This document shows positions 1 through 8,548 of a stretch of 64,000 nt of DNA, one piece after another. The number at the start of each line of letters is the position of its first letter. The stretch's first letter is position 1. The translations under genes and the position numbers were made by a program. Source of the stretch: Flavipsychrobacter sp. (GTDB taxonomy: Bacteria > Bacteroidota > Bacteroidia > Chitinophagales > Chitinophagaceae); contig JAJNBJ010000005.1 of the NCBI GenBank assembly GCA_021155965.1, positions 124,001 through 188,000 on the forward strand, given 5' to 3'. Under the pieces are notes generated by a model. The model had not been told where the DNA came from. It searched no databases and worked only from the letters and a program-made list of their open reading frames with translations.

Positions 1-1
1 T

Positions 2-112
2 AAAATAACAGACATTGTCGAAAAGTCCAGATACGCATATACAGGCAGGCAAAGGAAGCTCAGCAAGGCTATGGTTCCGTCTATTGGGGCCATTAGGCCT
101 CAAAAAGCTTGA
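2..112 (+). CDS. Possible 3' end of an upstream gene (partial)
   Basis: An open frame enters from the left edge and stops at TGA 110-112, giving about 36 residues that include TGRQRKLSKAM and end RPQKA. The composition is basic and soluble, unlike the hydrophobic permease read in another frame over the same bases. I do not recognise it. If real, it overlaps the start of the following permease gene, a common form of translational coupling. It could also be a chance frame. Confidence 0.3.
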   Translation, partial: KITDIVEKSRYAYTGRQRKLSKAMVPSIGAIRPQKA

Positions 113-1175
113 TATATACATCATCTTTAAGTTCTTCAGCACTTTCTTCTTTTCAATTATGGTGCTGGCTGTTATATCCTGCGTGATCGACTATTCGGAA
201 AAGGTGGACGCTATCGTGGAAACCAAGGTCTCCGGGCTTACAGTAATGAACTATTACAAGAATTTTGTGCCGCACATCACTGCCCTGCTTTTTCCCTTGT
301 TCATTTTCATAGCAACAATATTCTTTACGTCAAAAATTGCGTATAAGTCTGAAGTAATTGCTATTCTTTCGTCGGGCATATCCTTTCAGCGGTTCCTGAG
401 ACCATACTTTATTGGCGCCACATTTCTCTGCCTTTTTTCGCTTGTATCCAACCATTGGATAATACCACAGGCCAATAAGCAGCGTATTGCTTTCGAGGAT
501 AAGTACATCAATGCAAGCAACTTTAAGTATGCTGCAGATAATATGCACCTGGGCATCTCCAAAAACACCTATGTGTACCTGCAGAACTACAGCTACAGCA
601 GCCATACCGGCAACCATTTCACGGAAGAAAAAATAGAAGGCATTCTGCTGAAAGAAAAGCTGATGGCCGACTATGTGACTTATGACACAGCAAAAAAAAT
701 ATGGCACCTGCACAATGTTGTGATACGCACTAATGATTCGGATAAAGAGAGCCTGCAAAAAATACCCCAGATGGATAAAAAGTATCCATTCACCCCGGCA
801 GACCTTAACAGGACTGATGCAATAAAGGAAGCCCTGACCACAGCCGAGCTTGACCAATACGTGGCACGCGAGCGGATGCACGGGCGGGAGAACCTCAATT
901 TTTACTTCATAGAAAAGCACAGGCGCACGGCCCAGCCTTTTGCCGGTTTCATACTTACTATCATCGGCGCATGTATTGCCAGCCGTAAGGTACGCGGCGG
1001 CAGCGGGCTGCACCTGGCCCTGGGTATTGTTATCAGTGCTATATACATCATGTTCCTGCAAACATCCACTACCCTCTCCACTAAAGCCAGCCTGAACCCA
1101 CTGCTGGCCGTCTGGATACCTAATATAATTTTTGCAGTGGTGGCCTATATTTTATACAGGCGGCAGATAAGATAA
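84..1175 (+). CDS. LptF/LptG family LPS export permease
   Basis: Inner-membrane permease of the YjgP/YjgQ family; with LptB it moves lipopolysaccharide from the inner membrane to the Lpt bridge. It shows three N-terminal membrane segments (KLDIYIIFKFFSTFFF, then HITALLFPLFIFIATIFF, then a third), a hydrophilic periplasmic middle of roughly 150 residues, and three C-terminal membrane segments near FAGFILTIIGACIASRK. No ATG precedes the first membrane helix in frame: candidates are TTG at 15 and TTG at 84. I chose 84 because it aligns with the start of the paralogue at 9072 (LKKLDI versus IKKLDI) and limits overlap with the upstream frame. It converges with the transketolase gene, 5 nt apart. 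LptF versus LptG cannot be told from sequence alone. Confidence 0.88.
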   Translation: MGPLGLKKLDIYIIFKFFSTFFFSIMVLAVISCVIDYSEKVDAIVETKVSGLTVMNYYKNFVPHITALLFPLFIFIATIFFTSKIAYKSEVIAILSSGISFQRFLRPYFIGATFLCLFSLVSNHWIIPQANKQRIAFEDKYINASNFKYAADNMHLGISKNTYVYLQNYSYSSHTGNHFTEEKIEGILLKEKLMADYVTYDTAKKIWHLHNVVIRTNDSDKESLQKIPQMDKKYPFTPADLNRTDAIKEALTTAELDQYVARERMHGRENLNFYFIEKHRRTAQPFAGFILTIIGACIASRKVRGGSGLHLALGIVISAIYIMFLQTSTTLSTKASLNPLLAVWIPNIIFAVVAYILYRRQIR

Positions 1176-1180
1176 TACTA

Positions 1181-2023
1181 CTAATAGTCTCCCAAAGTTG
1201 TTGTGGGCAATAAATTGAGTGCTTCTTCAAGCTGCTTGTCGCTTGGCGCTATGCCATGCCATTCATGCGTGCCTTCCATGAATTTAACACCCTTGCCCAT
1301 AACAGTGGTCATAAGCACGCATATAGGCTTGCCTTTACCGGTAGCGGCTTTAGCATCAGCCATCACACGTATCACTTCCTCCATCCTATTACCGTCCATC
1401 TCTATCACATGCCAGCCAAAAGCCTCAAATTTTTCTTTCAATGAGCCGAGGTTCATTACCGCAACTGTAGGCCCGTCTATCTGCTGGCCGTTATAATCAA
1501 CAGTTGCAATGAGGTTGTCAAGCTTGTGATGGGCGGCAAACATGATAGCTTCCCAATTCTGGCCTTCCTGCAGTTCGCCATCGCCATGCAATGAATAAAC
1601 AATATGGTTATCCTTATTCAGCTTTTTTGCCATAGCAGCGCCACATGCCACACTCATGCCCTGCCCCAATGAACCACTCGCAATACGCACACCCGGTAAA
1701 TGTTCATGTGTTGCCGGGTGGCCCTGAAGCCTTGAATTGATATGCCTGAAGGTGGCCAGCTCACTAACCGGGAAATAACCCGAACGTGCAAGCACACTAT
1801 AGTACACCGGTGAGATGTGGCCATTGGACAGGAAGAATATATCCTCGCCAATGCCATCCATATCAAAGCCCGGCTTACGTTCCATTATCTTAAAATAAAG
1901 GGCAGTAATAAAATCAGTGCAGCCTAAAGAACCACCTGGATGGCCGCTTTGTACTTTATGCACCATTCTTACTATATCGCGGCGCACCTGTGTGGCCACT
2001 TCTTTCAATTCGTTGATCTCCAT
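1181..2023 (-). CDS. Transketolase, N-terminal (TPP-binding) subunit
   Basis: A 280-residue half-size transketolase carrying only the thiamine-diphosphate domain. It has the SGHPGGSLGC stretch, SGSLGQGMSVACGAA and the TPP motif HGDGELQEGQNWE with YNGQQIDG. Full-length transketolases are about 650 residues; many Bacteroidota encode N- and C-terminal halves separately, the pair forming the enzyme of the non-oxidative pentose phosphate pathway. The C-terminal half is usually the next gene, but here the neighbours are a permease and mutY, so the partner must lie elsewhere. The ATG at 2021-2023 follows a TACTTTTG -7-type box on the same strand. Confidence 0.9.
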   Translation of the reverse strand: MEINELKEVATQVRRDIVRMVHKVQSGHPGGSLGCTDFITALYFKIMERKPGFDMDGIGEDIFFLSNGHISPVYYSVLARSGYFPVSELATFRHINSRLQGHPATHEHLPGVRIASGSLGQGMSVACGAAMAKKLNKDNHIVYSLHGDGELQEGQNWEAIMFAAHHKLDNLIATVDYNGQQIDGPTVAVMNLGSLKEKFEAFGWHVIEMDGNRMEEVIRVMADAKAATGKGKPICVLMTTVMGKGVKFMEGTHEWHGIAPSDKQLEEALNLLPTTTLGDY

Positions 2024-2043
2024 TGCTACCTGGTAATTGTGCG

Positions 2044-2051
2044 CAAAAGTA
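2044..2051 (-). promoter_or_regulatory. -7 box (TACTTTTG) for the transketolase gene
   Basis: A perfect match to TAnnTTTG on the minus strand, 20 nt before the ATG. No TTG was found at the expected -33 distance, so the promoter call is partial. Confidence 0.4.
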
Positions 2052-2118
2052 GTAGTTAGCCGCGATTTTTTCCCAGGAAATTATAAACAACCATTCCCTT
2101 CGTTAATTTGCAGTATCA

Positions 2119-3192
2119 ATGGATTCAAATAAATCAAAAAAATATTTTACAAAACAGCTTAAGGAGTGGCATGCCAGCGAGAATACACGAAGCCTGCCAT
2201 GGAAAAGTGAAAAAGACCCATACAAAATATGGCTCTCTGAAGTGATATTACAGCAAACCCGTGCATTGCAGGGCCTGCCGTACTACCTGCGTTTCGTTGA
2301 GCAATACCCTACCGTTCATGCGCTGGCTGGTGCGGTGGATGAGGAAGCTTTCCGGCTGTGGCAGGGTTTGGGGTATTATAACCGCTGTAAGAATATGTTG
2401 GCAACCGCCCGAATGATCGTTAAAGACTTTGGCGGAAAATTCCCGGGCACTTATGAGCAATTATTAATATTAAAAGGCATCGGACCTTATACAGCTGCTG
2501 CTATAGCTTCTTTTGCATACGGAGAACCGAAGGCAGTGGTAGACGGGAATGTTTACCGGGTGCTTTCCAGGTGCTTTGGTATTGATACCCCATTTGACAT
2601 AACTGAAGGCAAAAAACAGTTTGCATCGCTGGCGCAGGAATTGCTGGATGTAAATAACAGTGCCGCCTACAACCAGGCGATCATGGACCTTGGGGCTACT
2701 GTTTGCACTCCACGCAATGCCCAATGCAGCATTTGTCCTATACAAAAAAAATGCATTGCGTTTAATAGCCAGATAGTTGGGCTTTTACCCATAAAAAGCA
2801 AAAAACTGGTTGTAAAGAAAAGATACTTCCATTATCTGTTATTCAAATACGATGGCTCCATCTGGATACATAAAAGAACCGGCAATGACATATGGGAAAA
2901 CCTGCATGAACCATTTTTAATTGAACACACACAACCAATTGATTTAAAATCAATAACAAGCCATAATTCACTTATAAAATCAAATATTCCGCCTGAAATA
3001 GTTATTTATGAAGGCAGTTCATCGCAACGCCTGACCCACCAGATAATCGAGGCCCGTTTTTTCGGTATAACGCTAAAAAAACGCCCGGCATTTCTAAATC
3101 GTTCAGGTTCATGGGTACCTGTTGGCGATCTCCATAAAATGGCTTTTCCGAAGACAGTTGTTTCTTTTCTTAAAAATAATTTATACTTTTAG
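2119..3192 (+). CDS. mutY: A/G-specific adenine glycosylase
   Basis: Base-excision repair enzyme removing adenine opposite 8-oxoguanine. In 357 residues it has the Glu41 motif SEVILQQTR, a helix-hairpin-helix LKGIGPYTAAAI (118-129), catalytic Asp142 in VDGNVYRVL, and a 4Fe-4S cluster of Cys196, 203, 206 and 212 with the family spacing C-X6-C-X2-C-X5-C. The C-terminal third is the NUDIX-like domain that reads 8-oxoG. It is followed 47 nt later by ssb and then a gldE-like gene, an order common in Bacteroidota. The codon after the HhH is intact and nothing suggests inactivation. Confidence 0.96.
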   Translation: MDSNKSKKYFTKQLKEWHASENTRSLPWKSEKDPYKIWLSEVILQQTRALQGLPYYLRFVEQYPTVHALAGAVDEEAFRLWQGLGYYNRCKNMLATARMIVKDFGGKFPGTYEQLLILKGIGPYTAAAIASFAYGEPKAVVDGNVYRVLSRCFGIDTPFDITEGKKQFASLAQELLDVNNSAAYNQAIMDLGATVCTPRNAQCSICPIQKKCIAFNSQIVGLLPIKSKKLVVKKRYFHYLLFKYDGSIWIHKRTGNDIWENLHEPFLIEHTQPIDLKSITSHNSLIKSNIPPEIVIYEGSSSQRLTHQIIEARFFGITLKKRPAFLNRSGSWVPVGDLHKMAFPKTVVSFLKNNLYF

Positions 3193-3239
3193 TATCTGTT
3201 AGGTTAAGTTTTTTATTATTTGAAAAATCTGAACTACAT

Positions 3240-3689
3240 ATGAGAGGCATAAATAAAGTTATTTTGATCGGAAATCTCGGAAAAGAACCAGACCTGCAAT
3301 ACCTGGAAGGCAATATAGCTGTAGCTAAATTCCCGTTGGCAACAACAGAAACATATAAAGATAAAAACGGCAACCTCATATCGCAAACCGAATGGCATAC
3401 GGTGGTGTTGTGGCGCGGCCTTGCCGAACTTGCCCAGAAATACCTGCACAAAGGAAGCCTAGTATATATTGAAGGGCGCATAAGGACCCGTAACTGGGAA
3501 GATAAGGATAAGAACAAACGCTTCAGCACCGAGATAGTTGGCGACAACTTAGTAATGCTTGAAAAGCGTAAGGAACACAGCGAGAATGGCCCGGATGGCG
3601 TTACGCCAGATACAGCCAGCGTACCTGATATGAATTTTGATAACGGGGGCATCGCCAGCAATGTTGCCAAAGACGACCTTCCATTTTAA
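3240..3689 (+). CDS. ssb: Single-stranded DNA-binding protein
   Basis: A 149-residue SSB. The OB fold occupies about residues 1-110, starting MRGINKVILIGNLGKEPDL, with TEWHTVVLWRGLAE and YLHKGSLVYIEGRIRTRNW. A short low-complexity linker leads to the acidic tip DDLPF, the protein-docking peptide of bacterial SSBs. It protects ssDNA in replication and repair as a tetramer. The ATG is unambiguous. Its place between mutY and gldE matches the usual Bacteroidota order. Confidence 0.96.
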   Translation: MRGINKVILIGNLGKEPDLQYLEGNIAVAKFPLATTETYKDKNGNLISQTEWHTVVLWRGLAELAQKYLHKGSLVYIEGRIRTRNWEDKDKNKRFSTEIVGDNLVMLEKRKEHSENGPDGVTPDTASVPDMNFDNGGIASNVAKDDLPF

Positions 3690-3750
3690 TTCTAATGAAA
3701 ACTTGTTAACAAATTAAACCACTGAAAGGCCTTTCGTTCCTTTCTTTGTA

Positions 3751-3758
3751 TAATTTTG
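3751..3758 (+). promoter_or_regulatory. -7 box (TAATTTTG) upstream of the gldE-like gene
   Basis: Matches TAnnTTTG, 26 nt before the TTG start. There is no well-placed TTG -33 element, so this is tentative. Confidence 0.35.
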
Positions 3759-3784
3759 ATTCCTTTACCAAACAGTAACCACAC

Positions 3785-5128
3785 TTGGAAAGCACCGGGG
3801 ACAATTTTACCTCACTTATTTTAGCGGCAGCGCCTGCTTCAAATACTACCATACTAATAATAGTTATACTTGTACTATTACTGATGTCGGCAATTATTGC
3901 CGGTGCAGAGACGGCTTATTTTTCCCTTTCCCCTAAAGACATCAACTATTTAAAAACAAAAGAGAGGCATAATGCACGAATAGCTGCGCAATTGCTCGAC
4001 CATCCAAAACTGCTGCTGGCAACGTTACTGGTAGCTAATAACTTCATCAATATTGCCATTGTAATATCCACCAACGTATTGATAAATGGCATACTGCCCG
4101 ACGGCTGGACAAAAGACCACGCCGTTATTTCATTTTTGATACAGATAGTGGTAGTTACCTTCTTGCTGGTGCTGTTCGGGGAGATACTGCCAAAGGTATA
4201 TGCCACACAGAACAACCTGCGCATGGCACTCTTTTCGGCGCAATATATACGCATCCTGATGGGCATCTTTAAACCCATCAGCAGCACGCTGGTCAGCTCT
4301 ACCAACTTTATTGAAACAAGGCTGGGGCGAAGGATCACCAAGAATATAAGCAATGAAGAGTTTGAACATGCCATAGAGATCACGGTTGGTCATACGGCCA
4401 CCCGTGAGGAAGTAAACATATTCAAGGGCATACTGAAATTCGGTAACATTACTGCCAAACAGGTGATGCGCACGCGCATGGATGTGAGTGCACTTGATTA
4501 TGACCTGACCTTTACCGAGGTGCGGCATTATTGCCTGGAAGTTGGCTATTCGCGCATGCCTGTTTTTAAAGAGAGCCTGGATAAAATAGCAGGAATGATA
4601 CATACCAAAGACTTCCTGCCCCATATAAATAAAGACGATTTTAACTGGCATACGCTTATCCGCCCGGCCTATTTTGTACACGAGGGCAAACTGATAGAAG
4701 ACCTGCTGAAGGAATTCCAGCATAAACGGATGCATTTTGCCATAGTGGTTGATGAATTTGGCGGCACGTCAGGCATCATTACGCTGGAGGACATTATGGA
4801 GGAAATAATCGGCGATATCAAAGATGAGTTTGATGAAGACGACCTGCATTACAAAAAAATAGACGACCACAACTTTGTTTTTGAAGGCAAAACACTGATA
4901 AACGACGTATGCCGCCTTATTGGCCAGCCATCAGACACATTTGATAAAGTACGCGGAGAAAGCGACTCCCTGGCAGGGCTTTTCCTGGAAATATCAGGGA
5001 AATTTGCAGCAGTGAACGAGTCTGTAAAGTATGACCAGTACGAATTCACTGTGCTTGCAGTTGATAAAATGCGCATCGAAAGGGTGAAAGTAACTATACA
5101 CCAACCTGAAGGAGAGCAGGAAGAATGA
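3785..5128 (+). CDS. gldE: GldE-like CNNM/CBS/CorC_HlyC membrane protein
   Basis: A 447-residue protein of the hemolysin C / CNNM family. The N-terminal membrane domain (about 20-200) includes IIAGAETAYFSLSPKDIN and ILLVANN-type segments; a CBS pair (about 215-340) contains SRMPVFKESLDKIAGMIH and VVDEFGGTSGIITLEDIMEE; a CorC_HlyC domain closes the protein. The name GldE rests on the mutY-ssb neighbourhood typical of the gliding gene gldE. Its usual partner gldD does not follow: the next gene is convergent and unrelated. The start is TTG at 3785. Cation transport is a family-level suggestion. A paralogue lies at 23196-24458. Confidence 0.82.
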   Translation: MESTGDNFTSLILAAAPASNTTILIIVILVLLLMSAIIAGAETAYFSLSPKDINYLKTKERHNARIAAQLLDHPKLLLATLLVANNFINIAIVISTNVLINGILPDGWTKDHAVISFLIQIVVVTFLLVLFGEILPKVYATQNNLRMALFSAQYIRILMGIFKPISSTLVSSTNFIETRLGRRITKNISNEEFEHAIEITVGHTATREEVNIFKGILKFGNITAKQVMRTRMDVSALDYDLTFTEVRHYCLEVGYSRMPVFKESLDKIAGMIHTKDFLPHINKDDFNWHTLIRPAYFVHEGKLIEDLLKEFQHKRMHFAIVVDEFGGTSGIITLEDIMEEIIGDIKDEFDEDDLHYKKIDDHNFVFEGKTLINDVCRLIGQPSDTFDKVRGESDSLAGLFLEISGKFAAVNESVKYDQYEFTVLAVDKMRIERVKVTIHQPEGEQEE

Positions 5129-5130
5129 CG

Positions 5131-5760
5131 CTATGCTATTGCCCTGTATTCAATATCAGTAAGGGATATTTTTGATCCATTGATCATTTTAGAATGGGCC
5201 CCACAGATATGCATTATAGAAGTATTCATATCCTGGGTAAACCCGGTTTTCGGATAGGCACAAAAAAGACAGAATGTAGCTTGCTCGCAGAATTTATTCC
5301 ATAAGTGCTCCAGCCTAACCGTGGCACTGCTGTTTCCTTCGGCCCATAATAATGCAACCATTTCACCAAATGCCCGAACCCTTCTTTTCTTTCCCTGTGC
5401 ACGGGCAAGCAATTCAGATACTGTCCGCATGAATAGATCTTCATTAGGCCAGCCATCAACCATAAATTTAGCCAGGGTTTCTTCTGCATCCAGCGGGATA
5501 TAGCGGTCTTCTGATATAAGGTCATCTACATGTATCCCGTATGAAGACAACCTTGTTTCCAGGGCTTTTAAATGTGCCTGCGTTGCAATGACTATTACAC
5601 AGTCTCCAGAATTTATCCCGCCACCAACAAAACCGGCAAGAGCATCAAGGAAAGCATTGTCATTTTCATATATCTGCACAACATGGTCGCATGGAGCGAT
5701 CTCTGCCCAAAAAATATCCGTCTTACTTTGCTGCCAAACTCCTCCATTATTTAAACTCAT
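5131..5760 (-). CDS. MEDS-domain (DcmR-type sensory) protein
   Basis: About 209 residues resembling the MEDS domain first described in DcmR, a sensory domain related to KaiC/RecA-like folds and often near signalling genes. Visible features are HVVQIYENDNAFLDALAGF, GINSGDCVIVIAT, and RVRAFGEMVALLWAEGN followed by LEHLWNKFCE. There is no HTH, kinase or output domain, so it stands alone. The open frame extends upstream to 5862, but that 34-residue extension looks like translated intergenic sequence; I chose ATG at 5758-5760. It converges with gldE, 2 nt apart. The signal sensed is unknown. Confidence 0.7.
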   Translation of the reverse strand: MSLNNGGVWQQSKTDIFWAEIAPCDHVVQIYENDNAFLDALAGFVGGGINSGDCVIVIATQAHLKALETRLSSYGIHVDDLISEDRYIPLDAEETLAKFMVDGWPNEDLFMRTVSELLARAQGKKRRVRAFGEMVALLWAEGNSSATVRLEHLWNKFCEQATFCLFCAYPKTGFTQDMNTSIMHICGAHSKMINGSKISLTDIEYRAIA

Positions 5761-5931
5761 TGCCCAGGATTTAACCGTATAAAATGCTACTCCCCTATAA
5801 AAATATAAAAAGCAAGCCATAGAAAAAATACCACAACTGACCGAAATCCACACCAGCAGCACAATACACTGACGGTGAATATTATATCTAACAACAAAAA
5901 AATATTAACCGCAAAATTTCACAAGCCTTTT

Positions 5932-5939
5932 TATTTTTG
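5932..5939 (+). promoter_or_regulatory. -7 box (TATTTTTG) 5 nt before trmH
   Basis: Matches TAnnTTTG and ends only 5 nt before the ATG at 5945, so transcription would begin at or very near the start codon. No TTG is seen at -33. Confidence 0.45.
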
Positions 5940-5944
5940 CTGCA

Positions 5945-6538
5945 ATGACCCCTGAAAGAGCAGCGAAAATCAAGAGAGTATTGAACCACCGGCAACCCGG
6001 GTTGGTGATGGTAATGGAAAATGTGCATGACCCGCACAATATATCTGCTGTATTGCGCACATGCGATGCAGTGGGTGTACAGGATGTGTTCATCCTGAAT
6101 ACAATGATACCCCGCCATAAGAAATTCGGCAAAACCAGTTCAGCCAGCGCACTGGGATGGCTTAGGCTGCACGAATATGATAATACGGAGGCTTGTATGA
6201 CGGAAGTAAAAAAGCGCTGCGATAAGATATACGCCACGCATCTTGGCGTTCAGTCACATTCACTATACGACCTGAACCTGACAGAAAACATAGCCCTTGT
6301 ATTCGGCAATGAGCATGCAGGGGTAACAGAAGAATGCCTGAAATACTGCGACGGGAATTTTATCATTCCTCAAGTGGGCATGGTACAATCCCTGAATATC
6401 TCAGTTGCATGCGCAATAACATTGTATGAAGCCTTCCGCCAGCGAAACCTAAACGGGGCTTATGATGGCAATCCTAAGCTGCCCGAAGGGCAATGGAAGG
6501 AACTTGCAGAGAAGTGGGGAATGGCAGAGGAAGGGTAA
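5945..6538 (+). CDS. trmH: SpoU/TrmH family tRNA/rRNA 2'-O-methyltransferase
   Basis: A 197-residue SPOUT methyltransferase that transfers methyl from SAM to a ribose 2'-hydroxyl of RNA. All three family motifs are present: ENVHDPHNISAVLRTCDAVG, LVFGNEHAGVTEE, and IPQVGMVQSLNISVACAI, which form the knotted SAM site. The motif 1 wording and short N-terminus favour TrmH (Gm18 of tRNA) over rRNA enzymes, but substrate cannot be fixed by reading. It converges with the Fic gene, 3 nt apart. Confidence 0.88.
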   Translation: MTPERAAKIKRVLNHRQPGLVMVMENVHDPHNISAVLRTCDAVGVQDVFILNTMIPRHKKFGKTSSASALGWLRLHEYDNTEACMTEVKKRCDKIYATHLGVQSHSLYDLNLTENIALVFGNEHAGVTEECLKYCDGNFIIPQVGMVQSLNISVACAITLYEAFRQRNLNGAYDGNPKLPEGQWKELAEKWGMAEEG

Positions 6539-6541
6539 TTA

Positions 6542-7345
6542 TTATTCAACTTCATTTCCTTCAATAGCATCTAGCTGCCATTGTACTGAACGCAACAATA
6601 GCCTTGTCATGAAATCATAGAATGGCTCAGCATCCCCACCATAAACCTGCATATCGGCCAGATATTGGTAATAGGCCATACGCTCATTCTCTTTGATGTA
6701 AACCGGCGGATAGCCATAGCTTATGAGGATAATATTGGTCAATATTCTTCCAATTCGTCCATTACCATCGTAAAATGGATGGATAGATACAAACTCCGTA
6801 TGAAATTTAAAGGCAATAATAGCGGGATGCAGCGCCCCCCTGTCTGAATCTATCTTTTCTTTCTCAGCATTTACCCAATTTACCAGGTTATGCATCCGTT
6901 CCGGTACTTCTGCAGGTGGCACAAAATCTATCCGCTCGTTTTTATAGCTGTACAGGTAGTTATTATTCACTTTCCATTTACCTATCATGTCTTTTTTTGC
7001 CGGGTCCTCTTCGCTCATTATACCACTGTGAATATCTTTTATGCGCTTCTCTGAAATATTCAATTCACCCCTACCCGCTTGCATGATGTTTAATATCACC
7101 TCATCATGCCCTTTTATTTCCAGAATGTCTTTTATAGGTTTACCGTCTACGGTTATGTTACCTATCATCACGCTCCTGGTTTCGCTTCGGGTCAATGAAT
7201 TACCCTCCATACTGTTTGAAGTATAGTTCCATTCTAACCTGAATTTGTAGCTTATTTTTTTAAGCACATCATCCGGTATTTTTCCATAATTCTCTATCTT
7301 CTTCATCAGCTCATCTACCTGTATGAGCTTCTCCTGGTAAGGCAT
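6542..7345 (-). CDS. Class II Fic family AMP-transferase
   Basis: A 267-residue Fic protein. The catalytic motif HPFYDGNGRIGR is intact at 189-200 (His189 catalytic, Arg200 nucleotide-binding). An N-terminal inhibitory motif S-x-x-x-E-G is visible at 43-48 (SNSMEG), which in class II Fic enzymes places a Glu in the active site and keeps the protein off. Members usually AMPylate, and sometimes de-AMPylate, protein hydroxyls. No separate antitoxin is adjacent, in keeping with self-inhibition. It lies downstream of the sigma-factor terminator and so is probably transcribed separately. Its target is unknown. Confidence 0.9.
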   Translation of the reverse strand: MPYQEKLIQVDELMKKIENYGKIPDDVLKKISYKFRLEWNYTSNSMEGNSLTRSETRSVMIGNITVDGKPIKDILEIKGHDEVILNIMQAGRGELNISEKRIKDIHSGIMSEEDPAKKDMIGKWKVNNNYLYSYKNERIDFVPPAEVPERMHNLVNWVNAEKEKIDSDRGALHPAIIAFKFHTEFVSIHPFYDGNGRIGRILTNIILISYGYPPVYIKENERMAYYQYLADMQVYGGDAEPFYDFMTRLLLRSVQWQLDAIEGNEVE

Positions 7346-7375
7346 GACAAATAATTCCTACTAAATTAATCAAAA

Positions 7376-7410
7376 AAGCAAACGCCCCGCATTTAAAAAA
7401 GCGGGGCGTT
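7376..7410 (-). terminator. Rho-independent terminator after the sigma factor gene
   Basis: A 10-bp perfect stem AACGCCCCGC / GCGGGGCGTT (7381-7390 with 7401-7410) with a 10-nt loop is followed on the minus strand by TGCTTTTTT. It separates the sigma gene from fic. Confidence 0.85.
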
Positions 7411-7428
7411 CGTATAAAAATGTAACTT

Positions 7429-8298
7429 TTAATTCCCCAAATAAGTCTTTAACAATTGGCAACGGCTGGCGGTGCGCAGCTTGGTTATGGCTTTATCTTT
7501 TATCTGGCGTACGCGCTCACGGGTAAGCGAGAACTTTTCGCCTATGTCTTCCAGGCTCATCGGGTTGGCAACGCCGATACCGAAGTACAGTTTTATCACA
7601 TCGCGCTGGCGGTCTGTGAGTGTGCTTAAAGAACGCTCTATCTCGCAACGGAGTGATTCGCCATGGTAAAGGTCTGCATCAGCAGAGTCTGAGTTTGGAT
7701 TTTCAAGAATATCCAGCAGCGTATTGTCTTCACTGTCTACGAATGGTGCATCTACCGATACGTGGCGGGCAGCCACTCCAAGTGTAGTTTCTACCTCTTC
7801 AGTACCAATATCTAACAGTTCAGCAAGTTCTTCGGTTGATGGCTCACGCTCATACTCCTGCTCCAGTTGGGAATAAGCTTTGCTTATCTTGTTAGACAGT
7901 CCCACTTTATTCAGCGGGAGACGAACAATACGCGATTGCTCAGCCAAAGCCTGCAGTATAGACTGGCGGATCCACCATACGGCATAAGAAATGAATTTGA
8001 ACCCACGGGTCTCATCAAAACGCTGTGCGGCTTTGATAAGCCCTAAATTCCCCTCGTTAATGAGGTCACTCAATGAAAGTCCCTGGTTTTGGTATTGTTT
8101 TGCAACTGAAACCACGAAACGGAGGTTGGCCTTGGTCAGTTTTTCGAGGGCACGCTGGTCGCCCTGCTTAATTTTAATTGCGAGTTGAACTTCCTCCTCG
8201 GGCGTTATCAGGTCCACTTTTCCTATTTCCTGCAAATACTTCTCAAGAGACTGACTTTCACGATTGGTTATTGATTTTGTGATCTTTAACTGGCGCAT
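7429..8298 (-). CDS. rpoD: Primary RNA polymerase sigma factor
   Basis: A 289-residue sigma-70 factor starting [14 protein letters not shown]. It has region 1.2 ([20 protein letters not shown]), region 2 with [16 protein letters not shown] and [10 protein letters not shown], region 3, and region 4 with [16 protein letters not shown] helix-turn-helix. Region 1.1 and the long non-conserved insert of E. coli RpoD are absent, as is usual for the Bacteroidota housekeeping sigma, which reads TAnnTTTG promoters. The frame stays open to 8394, but a strong promoter at 8374-8404 places that longer start outside the transcript, so ATG at 8298 (or 8304) is right. Confidence 0.95.
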   Translation of the reverse strand: MRQLKITKSITNRESQSLEKYLQEIGKVDLITPEEEVQLAIKIKQGDQRALEKLTKANLRFVVSVAKQYQNQGLSLSDLINEGNLGLIKAAQRFDETRGFKFISYAVWWIRQSILQALAEQSRIVRLPLNKVGLSNKISKAYSQLEQEYEREPSTEELAELLDIGTEEVETTLGVAARHVSVDAPFVDSEDNTLLDILENPNSDSADADLYHGESLRCEIERSLSTLTDRQRDVIKLYFGIGVANPMSLEDIGEKFSLTRERVRQIKDKAITKLRTASRCQLLKTYLGN

Positions 8299-8373
8299 CG
8301 ACATAAGTATAGAATTTGTGGTTTGAAAATAGAAACTAGCATTATTCGATGGGGTAAGGTGTGATTGGGACAA

Positions 8374-8404
8374 CAAATCTAAGGGTCTTCCCAATTCTGC
8401 CCAA
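8374..8404 (-). promoter_or_regulatory. Bacteroidota promoter of rpoD
   Basis: On the minus strand TTG (8404-8402), a 20-nt spacer, then TAGATTTG (8381-8374), matching the TTG-N19-21-TAnnTTTG consensus. It predicts a leader of about 70 nt before the ATG at 8298 and rules out the longer reading frame. Confidence 0.7.
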
Positions 8405-8548
8405 AATTATTTTAGGAAACTATTAACATAATATTTTTATAATATGACCTTTTTTCAAAAATATTTGCCAGTTTCAGTAATAAAATTTTGATTGTAGCAT
8501 CATTTTTTTATTATTGCACTTAAACTGAGTAAAGTGAGCAGTAATACA

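Noticed and set aside
330-1061. 243-codon minus-strand frame inside the first permease gene
   Set aside because: Antisense shadow; no recognisable domain, and the plus-strand permease is well supported.
3170-3670. 166-codon minus-strand frame over ssb
   Set aside because: It covers ssb, whose OB fold and tip motif are clear.
4130-4735. 201-codon minus-strand frame inside the gldE-like gene
   Set aside because: Antisense shadow with no domain features.
5761-5862. N-terminal extension of the MEDS protein
   Set aside because: The 34 extra residues look like translated intergenic DNA and are unlike the rest of the protein.
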